Source: Treponema sp. UBA4232
GTDB lineage: Bacteria > Spirochaetota > Spirochaetia > Treponematales > Treponemataceae
Direction: 5' to 3'
Length of the DNA stretch: 23,839 nt
NCBI GenBank assembly: GCA_002396325.1
Contig: DGXM01000064.1
Span: 14,098 to 37,936 of the forward strand
The notes under the pieces were generated by a model that ran no database searches, had not been told where the DNA came from, and saw only the letters and a program-made list of their open reading frames with translations. Positions within the stretch are counted from its first letter, which is position 1, and each line of letters starts with the position of its first letter. Of this stretch, positions 1-7,931 are shown in pieces. The position numbers and the translations under genes were made by a program.

Positions 1-95
1 AGCAGCGTGAAGATGATGAAGAACGAGTAGTTCAGCGTGTTGAATATCACATCGCCCGGTTTCATGTATGATTTTCTATGAATATTTGTCTGCAT
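1..95 (-). CDS. Carbohydrate ABC transporter permease, LplC/YtcP-like (partial, N-terminus only)
   Basis: Only the first 31 codons are inside the window; the gene continues beyond base 1. The reading begins MQTNIHRKSYMKPGD and then VIFNTLNYSFFIIFTLL, the start of a first membrane segment. This cytoplasmic N-terminus followed by a hydrophobic helix is typical of the second permease of oligosaccharide importers (MalG/LplC type). The ATG at 95 has an AAAGGAG ribosome binding site about 7 bases upstream, and the preceding permease gene ends 16 bases before it, so the two are almost certainly co-transcribed and form the membrane heterodimer of one importer. A substrate-binding lipoprotein gene would be expected just outside the window. 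The substrate cannot be told. The family call rests on a short stretch plus context. Confidence 0.7.
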   Translation of the reverse strand, partial: MQTNIHRKSYMKPGDVIFNTLNYSFFIIFTL

Positions 96-111
96 ATCAG
101 TTTCTCCTTTA

Positions 112-1632
112 TCACACTACGCTCTGTCCGCGCACGAGTTTTGAGATGTTGTTCGCAAGGAAAAGCAGCACAACACTTATGATTGATTTGAGCATTCCGA
201 CCACGGTTGAAAGAGGAATGAGTCCTCCGTTGATACCGATTTTGTAAACGTACAGGTCAAGCACTTCGATTGCGGCTGTGTTCTGTGGATTTTCGAAAAC
301 AAGATACTGTTCCATGCCGTTGCTCAGTATGCCGGCGATTGAGAGTGTGAGAAGCACGCAGTAGGTGGGGATGAGTTCGGGAAGGGTGATGTGCCACATC
401 TTCTGGAAGCGTCCCGCACCGTCCACAGTGGCGGCTTCGTACAACTGCTGGTCGATTCCGCTGATTGCTGAAAGATAGATGATTGCGCTCCATCCGAGTC
501 CCTTCCAAGTGCCCCACGCCCACATCTTGAGCCAGGTGTGTTCTCCGCTCATGAGCATGTTCTTTCCCTTGTCCCAGATGCCCTGCTGCATCATAAGACT
601 TGAAACAAATCCGTCCGAACTGAAGATTGCAAAGGCGACTGCGTACACGAGAACCCATGAAATAAAGTTTGGGACCGTGGTGCAGGTCTGAACTATGCGC
701 TTCACGTGGGGATTTTTTACTTCGGAAAGGAAGATTGCGAAGACCATCGGAAGCCAGCTGAATGCAATTCCGATTCCCGACATGGCGAGTGTGTTGAGCA
801 TGACCCGACCTATGTGCTTTGCTGTCGCGGCATTTTTGAAAAGATAGGTGAACCAGTAGAGTCCTCTGAATTTGTCCATGCTGAGGGTTCCACCGGCGCT
901 GTAGTCGAAGAATGCGTATCTCCAGCCCCACAAAGGCAGGTAGGCGAAAACGAAAAGAAGAACTGCGAACGGAAGGAACATCAGGAAGAGTTGGAACTTC
1001 GGTTCAATGTGTGCCTTTTCATCTTTTGCGGGTGCGGGTGTTGTGGCGAAGGTGACTATGGAAAGAAGGGCAACCGCCGAGGCAAGCGTCATAAAGAATG
1101 TGATTCCGAAAGGATTCAAAACCGATGTTTTGTCTGCCCAGTCTGGATTGGCGTCCACAAGTGCCTGAAGCTGATTCTGTGCCATACGGATTCCGAAGAT
1201 GCTTACCGCTCCGACAAGTCCGCCGCCGAAGGTAAGAAAATTACCGATGCGCTTGAGTTTGTTGTTGCCCACTGAAAGGCATCCGCCGGCTCCTGCGCAA
1301 AGTGCTCCGAGGCAGCAAATCATGCTTGCGATGAATGTGAGCCGTATTGTGGATGTGGGAATCCATCCTTTTTGCATTGAGCGTCCAAGTCCATCGGTCA
1401 GGCTCTTGTAGAAAAATCCCGATGTGAAAAGTGAAAGGTTTCTGTTGATTTTTGAAGTGATTCTGGCCGGGTTGATTCCGGGGAGAAACAACAGGACTAC
1501 GTACAGTACAATCAGAACTCGCAGAGCAATGTAAACTATTTTATTCACCAGCTCTTTTTTTGTCATTTGGGTTTCGATGGCAGGCACAGTCTTCTCCTTG
1601 ATTGATTTGTAACTATTATTACGTGACTTCAT
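112..1632 (-). CDS. Carbohydrate ABC transporter permease, LplB-like, with a long extra N-terminal membrane region
   Basis: Inner-membrane permease of an oligosaccharide/carbohydrate importer. The C-terminal ~300 residues form a typical binding-protein-dependent permease domain: several membrane helices and the EAA loop (YEAATVDGAGRFQKMWHITL, then PEL) that docks on the ATPase. The N-terminal ~200 residues are unusual, adding about four hydrophobic segments (for example IALRVLIVLYVVLLFLPGI and FFMTLASAVALLSIVTF) before the usual first helix, so at 506 residues the protein is far longer than the ~300 usual for LplB. I chose ATG 1632. A GTG at 1647 is also open, and neither has a clear ribosome binding site. 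Its start lies only 36 bases beyond the pheS terminator, and I see no convincing promoter there. It is followed at 16 bases by the partner permease. Confidence 0.85.
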   Translation of the reverse strand: MKSRNNSYKSIKEKTVPAIETQMTKKELVNKIVYIALRVLIVLYVVLLFLPGINPARITSKINRNLSLFTSGFFYKSLTDGLGRSMQKGWIPTSTIRLTFIASMICCLGALCAGAGGCLSVGNNKLKRIGNFLTFGGGLVGAVSIFGIRMAQNQLQALVDANPDWADKTSVLNPFGITFFMTLASAVALLSIVTFATTPAPAKDEKAHIEPKFQLFLMFLPFAVLLFVFAYLPLWGWRYAFFDYSAGGTLSMDKFRGLYWFTYLFKNAATAKHIGRVMLNTLAMSGIGIAFSWLPMVFAIFLSEVKNPHVKRIVQTCTTVPNFISWVLVYAVAFAIFSSDGFVSSLMMQQGIWDKGKNMLMSGEHTWLKMWAWGTWKGLGWSAIIYLSAISGIDQQLYEAATVDGAGRFQKMWHITLPELIPTYCVLLTLSIAGILSNGMEQYLVFENPQNTAAIEVLDLYVYKIGINGGLIPLSTVVGMLKSIISVVLLFLANNISKLVRGQSVV

Positions 1633-1668
1633 CGAAAAAAAAACCACAGAATTTGTAACACTTTACTT

Positions 1669-1702
1669 AAAAAAAAATGACCGCAGGAAAATCCCACGGT
1701 CA
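1669..1702 (-). terminator. Rho-independent terminator of the pheS operon
   Basis: Read on the minus strand, bases 1702 to 1678 form a stem with arms TGACCGTGGG and CCTGCGGTCA (10 pairs, two of them G-U) around an ATTTT loop, followed at once by nine T (1677-1669). It lies 44 bases after the pheS stop and before the ABC permease gene, separating the two units. Confidence 0.9.
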
Positions 1703-1745
1703 AATTGCTGCTTTAATTAAGTTTTGTTTTATGAAAAGTGCCGGA

Positions 1746-3305
1746 TTAGAATTTCGCTTTTCTGAGACGCACCCGTTCGATGTCCTCGCAGAAAAGTTCG
1801 CGCAAATCATTCAGGCCAAGTGCCATGAGAGCCATACGGTCGATTCCGATGCCCCATGCCGCTACGGGAACGTCAACTCCCATTGCCTTTGTGACTTCCG
1901 GTCTGAAGATTCCGGATCCACCCAGCTCGAACCATCCCAGCTTCGGGTGTTTTATGTGGACTTCGATTGAAGGCTCCGTGAACGGGAAGTATCCGGGAAC
2001 GTACTTTACTTCGGTGGCTCCTGCTATTTCCACTGCGAACATCCTCAGGAATCCGAGGAGAGTGCGGAGGTTTACGTTTTCACCAAGCACAATGCCTTCG
2101 GTCTGATAAAAGTCGCTCAAATGCGTTGCGTCGACTTTGTCATATCTGAAGCAGCGTGCGATTCCGAAATACTTTCCGGGAATCTCTGCCTTGTGGAGCT
2201 GGTGTGCACTCAATACTGTGCCCTGGCTGCGCATAATAAGACGGCGTGTGAATTCGTTGTCGAATTCGTAGTTCCATCCGCGGCTGCCGGTGTTGCCTCC
2301 GTTTTTGTGCACGTTGGCCACGTTTGTCAGATAGGGTTCTTCTATAAAGTTTGCGTGTGTGGGATTCTTGATGCGGTAAACGTCATGTATGTCGCGTGCG
2401 GCATGGAACTGCGGCATAAAGAGGGCGTCTCCGTTCCAGAATTCGGTTTCCACGAGAGGTCCGTCAAATTCCTGGAATCCCAGTGCGCAGAGTTTGTCCT
2501 TCACGCTTTCAAGGAACTGTACGTAAGGATTGGTGCGTCCCGGAATGATGCGTGCCGGAGGAATACTGATGTTGTATCCACGGAATGTGCCTTTTTTCCA
2601 GTCACCGCTTGCAAGCATGGCAGGCGTGAGTTCGCCGATTTCGTTTCCGGTGATTCCTGCTGCCTTGAGCTCGTCGGCAACATGAGCATAATCACCTGTG
2701 AGGCGGAATGTGACGGTTTCACGCTCGATTGTCTTGAACGGTGTTTCGCTTACTCCGCGCTTTTTGGTGAGTCCTCCCATTGCCTCTGCTTCTTCTGCGG
2801 TGAGTTCCGTTGATTCAAGCATGCAGCCCGGTTTCGCCAGTGCTTTTTTGATGAGGCTTTCGGTGATTGCGATGCGGGAGGGGAGAGGCGCACCGGTGTA
2901 TTCGGCTTTTCCTTCCCCGTTCATCTTCAGGATGCCTTCCTTTTTGAGGCCTCCGAATGCAGATCCCACGTCTTTTCCTTCAAGACCAAGGGCTGCGGCG
3001 ATTTCCTGCATATTGTGAGGACCGTCTTTCTTTAGGAACTCGACAATACGACCTTCAGCCGTGCCTGAATCTGCGACAGAACGGCCAAAGTCTGTGAGTT
3101 CATAATATGTATGGGGAGTACGTGATGTTTCTTTCAGCAGCTCCTTGCCCATAAGCCAACTGAACGCCTGATTTGCGTGGCCTTCTTTGTAGCCAAGCTC
3201 ATTCTGCAGGCGTCCTGATGTCAGCTCGTCATCTTTTCCGTAATTCAGAAGCACCTTCACTTCAAGAGGGTGCAGATTTTTAATAAGGGTTTTAATATCT
3301 GTCAA
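1746..3305 (-). CDS. pheS: Phenylalanine--tRNA ligase alpha subunit, archaeal/eukaryal-type
   Basis: Catalytic alpha subunit of the PheRS heterotetramer, which charges tRNA-Phe. Residues ~1-135 hold winged-helix-like repeats (HPLEVKVLLNYG; EGRIVEFLKKDGPHNMQEIA), the DNA-binding-like N-terminus of archaeal/eukaryal PheRS-alpha. The class II core follows: motif 1 region ~276-304 (GFQEFDGPLVETEFWNGDAL), motif 2 ~384-403 (CFRYDKVDATHLSDFYQTEG) and motif 3 ~485-494 (GIGIDRMALM). At 519 residues it matches the archaeal/eukaryal form rather than the ~330-residue usual bacterial form; spirochaetes are known to carry this type. The start is TTG 3305, without a clear Shine-Dalgarno sequence; no better in-frame start exists. 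It lies 26 bases after the preceding small gene and is last in the operon. pheT is not in the window. Confidence 0.95.
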   Translation of the reverse strand: MTDIKTLIKNLHPLEVKVLLNYGKDDELTSGRLQNELGYKEGHANQAFSWLMGKELLKETSRTPHTYYELTDFGRSVADSGTAEGRIVEFLKKDGPHNMQEIAAALGLEGKDVGSAFGGLKKEGILKMNGEGKAEYTGAPLPSRIAITESLIKKALAKPGCMLESTELTAEEAEAMGGLTKKRGVSETPFKTIERETVTFRLTGDYAHVADELKAAGITGNEIGELTPAMLASGDWKKGTFRGYNISIPPARIIPGRTNPYVQFLESVKDKLCALGFQEFDGPLVETEFWNGDALFMPQFHAARDIHDVYRIKNPTHANFIEEPYLTNVANVHKNGGNTGSRGWNYEFDNEFTRRLIMRSQGTVLSAHQLHKAEIPGKYFGIARCFRYDKVDATHLSDFYQTEGIVLGENVNLRTLLGFLRMFAVEIAGATEVKYVPGYFPFTEPSIEVHIKHPKLGWFELGGSGIFRPEVTKAMGVDVPVAAWGIGIDRMALMALGLNDLRELFCEDIERVRLRKAKF

Positions 3306-3331
3306 TTTGAATGTACCAGCCTTGGTAAAGT

Positions 3332-3751
3332 TTAGCGGACGTCATAGCGCGCCCATCTTCTGTAGTTTACCATGCGGATGTCACGGCCGTCCTTGTACCA
3401 ACGTGTGCGGTCCTTTTTAACGATGGTGGGCTTTTTGGTGAACTGATTCTCGATGGCGAAATCTTCGAGAACAGCATCAATGGTGTTCATTGCTTCTCCC
3501 TGGTCATAGCTTGCGCCCATGCAGGTGTAGTATACAATGACTTCACCGGTAAGAGGTGTGTACTCCAGCTCAATCTCCACTTTTGAGGCACTGGGATGGA
3601 ACGATTCGTACTTGTCTTCAATCTGACGCACCTGTGTGGATGTGTCTACCTGGGGATTTGCGGCTTCCTTTGGGTCTGATGCGGAGACCTGTGCTGCGGC
3701 AATTCCAACTGACAACAGAGCTGCTGCTAAGAATGAGAGTATCTTTTTCAT
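3332..3751 (-). CDS. Small exported protein of unknown function (139 aa)
   Basis: I do not recognise this family. The ATG at 3751 is preceded by AGGAGGAG, an excellent ribosome binding site; an in-frame start 8 codons earlier has none. The N-terminus MKKILSFLAAALLSVGIAAAQ is a clear signal peptide, probably cleaved after an Ala near residue 20, so the protein is likely periplasmic or released; there is no lipobox. The mature part is hydrophilic: an extended segment with alternating residues (KVEIELEYTPLTGEVIVYYT), one cysteine, and a basic C-terminus rich in Arg and Tyr (MVNYRRWARYDVR). It lies 20 bases after another exported gene and 26 before pheS. The two exported proteins may act together, but only their position suggests it. 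Confidence 0.75.
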   Translation of the reverse strand: MKKILSFLAAALLSVGIAAAQVSASDPKEAANPQVDTSTQVRQIEDKYESFHPSASKVEIELEYTPLTGEVIVYYTCMGASYDQGEAMNTIDAVLEDFAIENQFTKKPTIVKKDRTRWYKDGRDIRMVNYRRWARYDVR

Positions 3752-3771
3752 GTTTCTCCTCCTGAAGGTTT

Positions 3772-4536
3772 TCAATAGTAACGGTATGTTACTATTTTAT
3801 CAGTTTCTAGAAAAAAATCAAGGTCAACAATGTATCGACCTTCACTTATATAAATGCGTGGGTTTTGAATAAGTAACACCCGTCCCAATATTTCTTTCGG
3901 CTTGTTTTTGGTCTGGGTGCGCCAGTATTCCCTCACTGCATTTTTCAACGCTTCAGAACAGGCCTCCTGAATGGCCTCGAATCCGTTTTCCACGGGTGCG
4001 GATCCATGCCCCCTCACTTTCGGATGTGTGATTGATGCCCAGCGTTCGTAGGAAAGTTCCTGTGCAGGGGTACGGTCACACTCCACCCAGCAGAGAAGTC
4101 TGTCGTCAACCGGCTGGGGTTCCCTGTATGCAATGGTGTTCACGCTGCTGTCGAACGGTCTGATTTCGCCGAATTCGAAGTATTCGTCAACACGCCGGGT
4201 TTTGTCGTAGGGCACGTAGTCGAAAGTCCATCCGTCGAGCATTCCTCCAATCAAAAACGGGGCTATTTCCTTTGCACGGTCGATTGCGAATCTATAGATG
4301 GTGATGTCGCGTCCGTCTTCCGTGATTGTGGGAGCCGCTGCGGTCCGGGTTTCTGAGTCTGAACCGTCGAATTTTCCCGGGAAAGGATCCAGCTCCGACC
4401 AAATCTGTATGCGGATTCTGTCTTTCTGCGACGGCTCCTGTGCATCTGCCCTGATGGAAAAAGTCCCCAGTAAGGCGCATAATGCCAGAACAAAAGAGGA
4501 AATGTGTCTTTTCAGCGTCTGTAGGCTTCTTTCCAT
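3772..4536 (-). CDS. Exported protein of unknown function (254 aa)
   Basis: I do not recognise this family. The N-terminus MERSLQTLKRHISSFVLALCALLGTFSIRADAQ reads as a basic head, a hydrophobic core and an Ala-X-Ala cleavage site near residue 32, that is, a signal peptide for export to the periplasm. The mature protein is soluble with no further membrane helix. It has mixed strand-like segments, three cysteines in the mature part, and a C-terminus (GRYIVDLDFFLETDKIVTYRYY) resembling a closing beta-hairpin. The start overlaps the 3' end of the rhomboid gene by 25 bases, implying translational coupling. ATG 4536 has AAAGG almost touching it and GGAG farther away, so the start is moderately secure. 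The next gene, also exported, begins 20 bases downstream. Confidence 0.75.
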   Translation of the reverse strand: MERSLQTLKRHISSFVLALCALLGTFSIRADAQEPSQKDRIRIQIWSELDPFPGKFDGSDSETRTAAAPTITEDGRDITIYRFAIDRAKEIAPFLIGGMLDGWTFDYVPYDKTRRVDEYFEFGEIRPFDSSVNTIAYREPQPVDDRLLCWVECDRTPAQELSYERWASITHPKVRGHGSAPVENGFEAIQEACSEALKNAVREYWRTQTKNKPKEILGRVLLIQNPRIYISEGRYIVDLDFFLETDKIVTYRYY

Positions 4537-5165
4537 ACCTTTATAGGATTTACTCCCATCCTTACAAGCATATAAAGCCAGGCAAGCACCAGTCCCAGGA
4601 GATGTGCGTAATGTGCGACTCCCGAGCGGGAGGTGAACTGGCTTCCGAATTCAATAACAAAGTAAATCACGATTAGTAACGGGGCCTGAACCGGCAGGAT
4701 GCCCCATACGTAGATTTTACTTTTGGGGAAGAGCACGGCGTAAACCATCAGAAGCGAATAGATGGAACCGCTTGCACCCACCAACGTCACATAGGCATAG
4801 ACTATGTTTCTCGTGAGCGATACGGCAAGTGTGAAAATCCCCAGCGAAAGAAGGCCTATCAGAGTACCGCAAAGCAGATACATAAGAAGGAATTCCTTCG
4901 TCCCTATAGTCTTTTCGGTAGGAATGCCGAAGAAGAATAGTCCCATCATATTAAAAAAGATGTGAAAAAAACTTCCGTGCACGAACATATACGTGAAAGG
5001 CTGCCACCAGTAGTGCCTCTCGATTGTGCCGAAGAGACTCAGCCCCAGGACGGACGACAGCCCCGGCATGAATGTCGTGGCGAGGAATACACCGATGTTT
5101 ACAAGAATGATGATTAACGTTGCATTGTTGTAGCTGTAACGGAAAGGCCTGCGGATTATGTTCAT
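4512..5165 (-). CDS. Rhomboid-family intramembrane serine protease
   Basis: Predicted polytopic inner-membrane protease (217 aa, six or so hydrophobic segments) that cuts substrate helices within the membrane. The rhomboid signatures are present in order: the WWQPFTYMFVHGSFFHIFFN block with H63, H68 and N72; GASG at 130-133 with nucleophile Ser132; and AHYAHLLG with the catalytic His at 188. The Ser-His dyad is thus intact and the protein is probably active. Length fits a minimal bacterial rhomboid without a cytoplasmic domain. It starts 3 bases after the GGDEF gene and overlaps the following exported gene by 25 bases. Substrates cannot be inferred; the two downstream exported proteins lack other membrane helices, so apart from their signal peptides they are not obvious substrates. 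Confidence 0.93.
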   Translation of the reverse strand: MNIIRRPFRYSYNNATLIIILVNIGVFLATTFMPGLSSVLGLSLFGTIERHYWWQPFTYMFVHGSFFHIFFNMMGLFFFGIPTEKTIGTKEFLLMYLLCGTLIGLLSLGIFTLAVSLTRNIVYAYVTLVGASGSIYSLLMVYAVLFPKSKIYVWGILPVQAPLLIVIYFVIEFGSQFTSRSGVAHYAHLLGLVLAWLYMLVRMGVNPIKVWKEAYRR

Positions 5166-5168
5166 GTA

Positions 5169-6305
5169 CTAACGCTCTCGCTTCGATTGCTCCATGGATT
5201 CCAAAAGTGCAGGATCGGCGTATGTGATGCAGTTGCGCCCGTTCCTCTTTGACACGTACATAGCCTGGTCAGCCTGGTCTACAAGGAGCTTTGCAGATGC
5301 AACGGGATTCGTCTCAATGTCGAACACGGAAACTCCTCCGGAAATGGTCACCTTCATATGCTGATTCTGATAGAAGAAATCGTGGTTTGCAATGTTTTTT
5401 CTTATTCTCTCCGCAACGGCAAGTGCATTTTTTTTGCAGGTTTTATTGAGCAGGACCGTGAATTCCTCTCCGCCGTAACGAGAGGCCATGTCAACCGATC
5501 TGATGCTCTTTTTTATGATCCGGGCCACTTCCTGAAGCACGTAGTCTCCGCAGGCGTGTCCGTATGTGTCGTTGAATTTCTTGAAAAAGTCGATGTCGAA
5601 CATCATCACGCTGAGATTCTGACCGGCGAAGAAGGCGTTGTCGAGTTTGTCGGTGAGGATGTTGAAGAAGTAATACTTCAGCTTCAGGTGGGTCATCATA
5701 TCCGTGGATGAAAGCTCCACAAGCGATGCGTTGTTCACGGCAATGGCGGCCAGCGAGGCGATTGTGTAAATCTCCTGTTTCTCGTAGTCGGTGTACCTTG
5801 TGTCGTCTTCTCCGGTGGAGATGCGTTCCCCCAGAAGAAGGATTCCGTTCATGTGGTTTTTCAGGATGAGGGGGACAATCAGCGTGGGGTGCAGGGATTC
5901 TATGATTTTCAGCTCCCTGTTTTCCGGGATGACTTCCCTGAGTTCCTGCAGAGTGCAGACTTTGCCCTGAGTGCCGATGTTTTCCACCAGCTTTGAGTCA
6001 ATGGAGATTGTGTAGTCGATTGAAGCGTCGGGCTCTAAGCCGCTGTAGTTGTTGCCGAGTTTGAATTCGCGGCTGTCAACGGCGTTCATAATGAAAATTC
6101 CGGCTCCCAGAACGCGCATCTGTGCCATAGTGATGTAGAGGATCGATTCGATAAGTGAATGAAGCTCAAGAGTGGTGCACAGGGAACGGGAGATTTCGAG
6201 CAGCTGCTGCAGGTCATAGATTTGTTTCTCGTATTCCTCAGGAGTCTTCACCTGTTCTGATGAGATTTCTTTATCTGTATGTTTCGCGGGTGAGCGTTTT
6301 TTCAT
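5169..6305 (-). CDS. Diguanylate cyclase with N-terminal GAF sensor domain
   Basis: Likely makes cyclic di-GMP from two GTP. Residues ~20-40 form a short coiled-coil-like segment, ~40-195 a GAF-type sensor domain, and ~200-362 a GGDEF domain. The active-site motif is GGEEF (278-282), and the metal-binding aspartate lies in MMFDIDFFKKFNDTYGHACG. An RxxD inhibitory site, RSVD (269-272), sits five residues before GGEEF, so product inhibition is expected. No membrane helix or signal peptide is seen, so it is probably cytosolic and senses an intracellular ligand. ATG 6305 follows GGAAGGG at a usable distance. The upstream gene ends 10 bases before it, and the rhomboid gene begins 3 bases after it. 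I see no EAL or HD-GYP partner in the window. Confidence 0.95.
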   Translation of the reverse strand: MKKRSPAKHTDKEISSEQVKTPEEYEKQIYDLQQLLEISRSLCTTLELHSLIESILYITMAQMRVLGAGIFIMNAVDSREFKLGNNYSGLEPDASIDYTISIDSKLVENIGTQGKVCTLQELREVIPENRELKIIESLHPTLIVPLILKNHMNGILLLGERISTGEDDTRYTDYEKQEIYTIASLAAIAVNNASLVELSSTDMMTHLKLKYYFFNILTDKLDNAFFAGQNLSVMMFDIDFFKKFNDTYGHACGDYVLQEVARIIKKSIRSVDMASRYGGEEFTVLLNKTCKKNALAVAERIRKNIANHDFFYQNQHMKVTISGGVSVFDIETNPVASAKLLVDQADQAMYVSKRNGRNCITYADPALLESMEQSKRER

Positions 6306-6315
6306 CTAACCCTTC

Positions 6316-7887
6316 CTATTTCTTCTCGACATTACTAATGATAACATAATTCTTCATTATTTCAAGGAAAACTTTCCATAAACTGTACTGTTTTTCCAGC
6401 GTCTCCGAGTTGTCGCGGTTGCGGGAGGAAAGCATAAGCACTTTGAGGTTTCCGATTGAGTCCGAGCTGGACTTTTTGGATTCCACCAGAATCTCCCCGG
6501 CGATTTTGTAGACGTGGAACACATTGTTCACTTCCGTCTGGATTGTGTCTTTTGCGGTTTTGTTGATGTTGTCCACAAGTTCCTTCAGGCGGCCCACGAA
6601 AACATTGTCCTTGTGGCTGTCGCGGATAAGGCTTGTGATTTGCGCTTCGTCAAAGTCGCCGTTGCGGTGGAATTTCTCTTCGAATCCCGTTATGCGGTCG
6701 ATTGACTCGTTCAGTGCATATACATAGGAAGAAAATTCGCTTTTGTAGGCAGGGTTGGAGAAATATCCCTCGATAACGATGTCGTTCAGAAGCGGCTTTA
6801 CGTGGGGTTCGTAATAGAGCTTCAGGAAGTTCTTGAGAATCTGCATGGGCATCACGTACATGAATGCCACCGGGGTGCTTTGGATGAGCTGCGCGTTCAA
6901 ATCGAAGTTGTATCCGAGCACGGGGACGAGGGTGGCGTCGTTGAACAACTGGTTCAGTTCGTTGCTGATTGTCTCGTCCTGCAGTTCTCCCTTCAGGCGG
7001 GCTCCGTCAATCTGGAAGCGGTTTTCAAGGTATTCTCCGTATTTGCGTCTGGACTCTTCCTGATAGATGGCCTTCTTCGGCGTGTATTCTGGATCTTTTT
7101 TTGAAAGACGGATCAGGTTCTTGAGATTCTCTTCCGTGAAGACCTGATGCAGAAGGGCCTGAATCTTCTTGAGCGTGGAAAGCGTCTTTTCCTTTGTCTC
7201 GTCGGTGAATTTCGCGGGGTTGTAGAGCCTGTACAAAGCCATAATCGCGTTGCAGGTTGACTTTGTGAGGGTCATGCCGACTGTCACGTAATAGAGTTCT
7301 TCAAGCGAGGACTCCAGAAGTTCGGTGGGAACCGGCTGGAAATGGGGCACTCCTCCCACGGAGTAATTTGAGTCGAAAATCCTGAGCACGGTCATGTACT
7401 GGTATTTACAGATGTCGTAAAGCTGTTTGATGCGGTCTAGCACTGCGTCTATGCGGGCAAATTCCGGTGTGTTGAGATATTTTATGGCTTTTTCAAGCTG
7501 GCGGTGCTCCGATTCGAAGAACCTGCTTATTGATTCCGATTCTCTGGCTCCTTCCTTGCGCTTTTCGTATGAAAGTGATTCCAGAATCTCCTGCACGTCC
7601 GGGGGAAAGCCTGTGAGAAGCAATTGTTCCGTGAATCTGTGGTTGCGCTCCAAATCGGTGCTGCAGATTGTATCGGAGAGAATTTCCATAATCGGCTTTG
7701 TCTGCTCGAACATCATTCTGAGGGCTTCCGCAAAAGACTCAAGAACCGCTCCGTCCTTGTAGATTGCGGGGGTCTGTCCCTTGAAGTCGGCCTCGATTTT
7801 ACGGAGCGCCTGTTTCTGCTTTATTTCGGGCGATGAAGCCATGAAAATTGATTGGAAAAATTCCGTAATACTTTGAAAAAATGACAT
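6316..7887 (-). CDS. Large helical protein of unknown function, resembles the spirochaete DUF5312 family
   Basis: 523-residue protein, highly charged and apparently almost all alpha-helical, with no signal peptide and no clear membrane span. The short start MSFFQSITEFFQSIFM is amphipathic and could lie on a membrane surface. No catalytic motif is visible. I think it matches a conserved spirochaete-specific family of unknown function (recalled as DUF5312), but I assign this from memory of such proteins, not from a search. The gene lies 44 bases after dusB and 10 bases before the diguanylate cyclase gene, inside the long operon. It could be a cytoplasmic structural or scaffold protein; that is a guess from composition only. 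Confidence 0.75.
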   Translation of the reverse strand: MSFFQSITEFFQSIFMASSPEIKQKQALRKIEADFKGQTPAIYKDGAVLESFAEALRMMFEQTKPIMEILSDTICSTDLERNHRFTEQLLLTGFPPDVQEILESLSYEKRKEGARESESISRFFESEHRQLEKAIKYLNTPEFARIDAVLDRIKQLYDICKYQYMTVLRIFDSNYSVGGVPHFQPVPTELLESSLEELYYVTVGMTLTKSTCNAIMALYRLYNPAKFTDETKEKTLSTLKKIQALLHQVFTEENLKNLIRLSKKDPEYTPKKAIYQEESRRKYGEYLENRFQIDGARLKGELQDETISNELNQLFNDATLVPVLGYNFDLNAQLIQSTPVAFMYVMPMQILKNFLKLYYEPHVKPLLNDIVIEGYFSNPAYKSEFSSYVYALNESIDRITGFEEKFHRNGDFDEAQITSLIRDSHKDNVFVGRLKELVDNINKTAKDTIQTEVNNVFHVYKIAGEILVESKKSSSDSIGNLKVLMLSSRNRDNSETLEKQYSLWKVFLEIMKNYVIISNVEKK

Positions 7888-7931
7888 ACTCTATTTTATC
7901 CCTTGCCGCTAAATTACTCAAGAGCACCTCT

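Noticed and set aside
706..1275. Open frame of 189 codons on the plus strand
   Set aside because: Lies wholly opposite the ABC permease gene, is Cys/Glu-rich without any domain, and has no ribosome binding site; a shadow of the real gene.
2121..2813. Open frame of 230 codons on the plus strand
   Set aside because: Antisense to pheS, whose motifs are certain; composition is odd and no family is recognisable.
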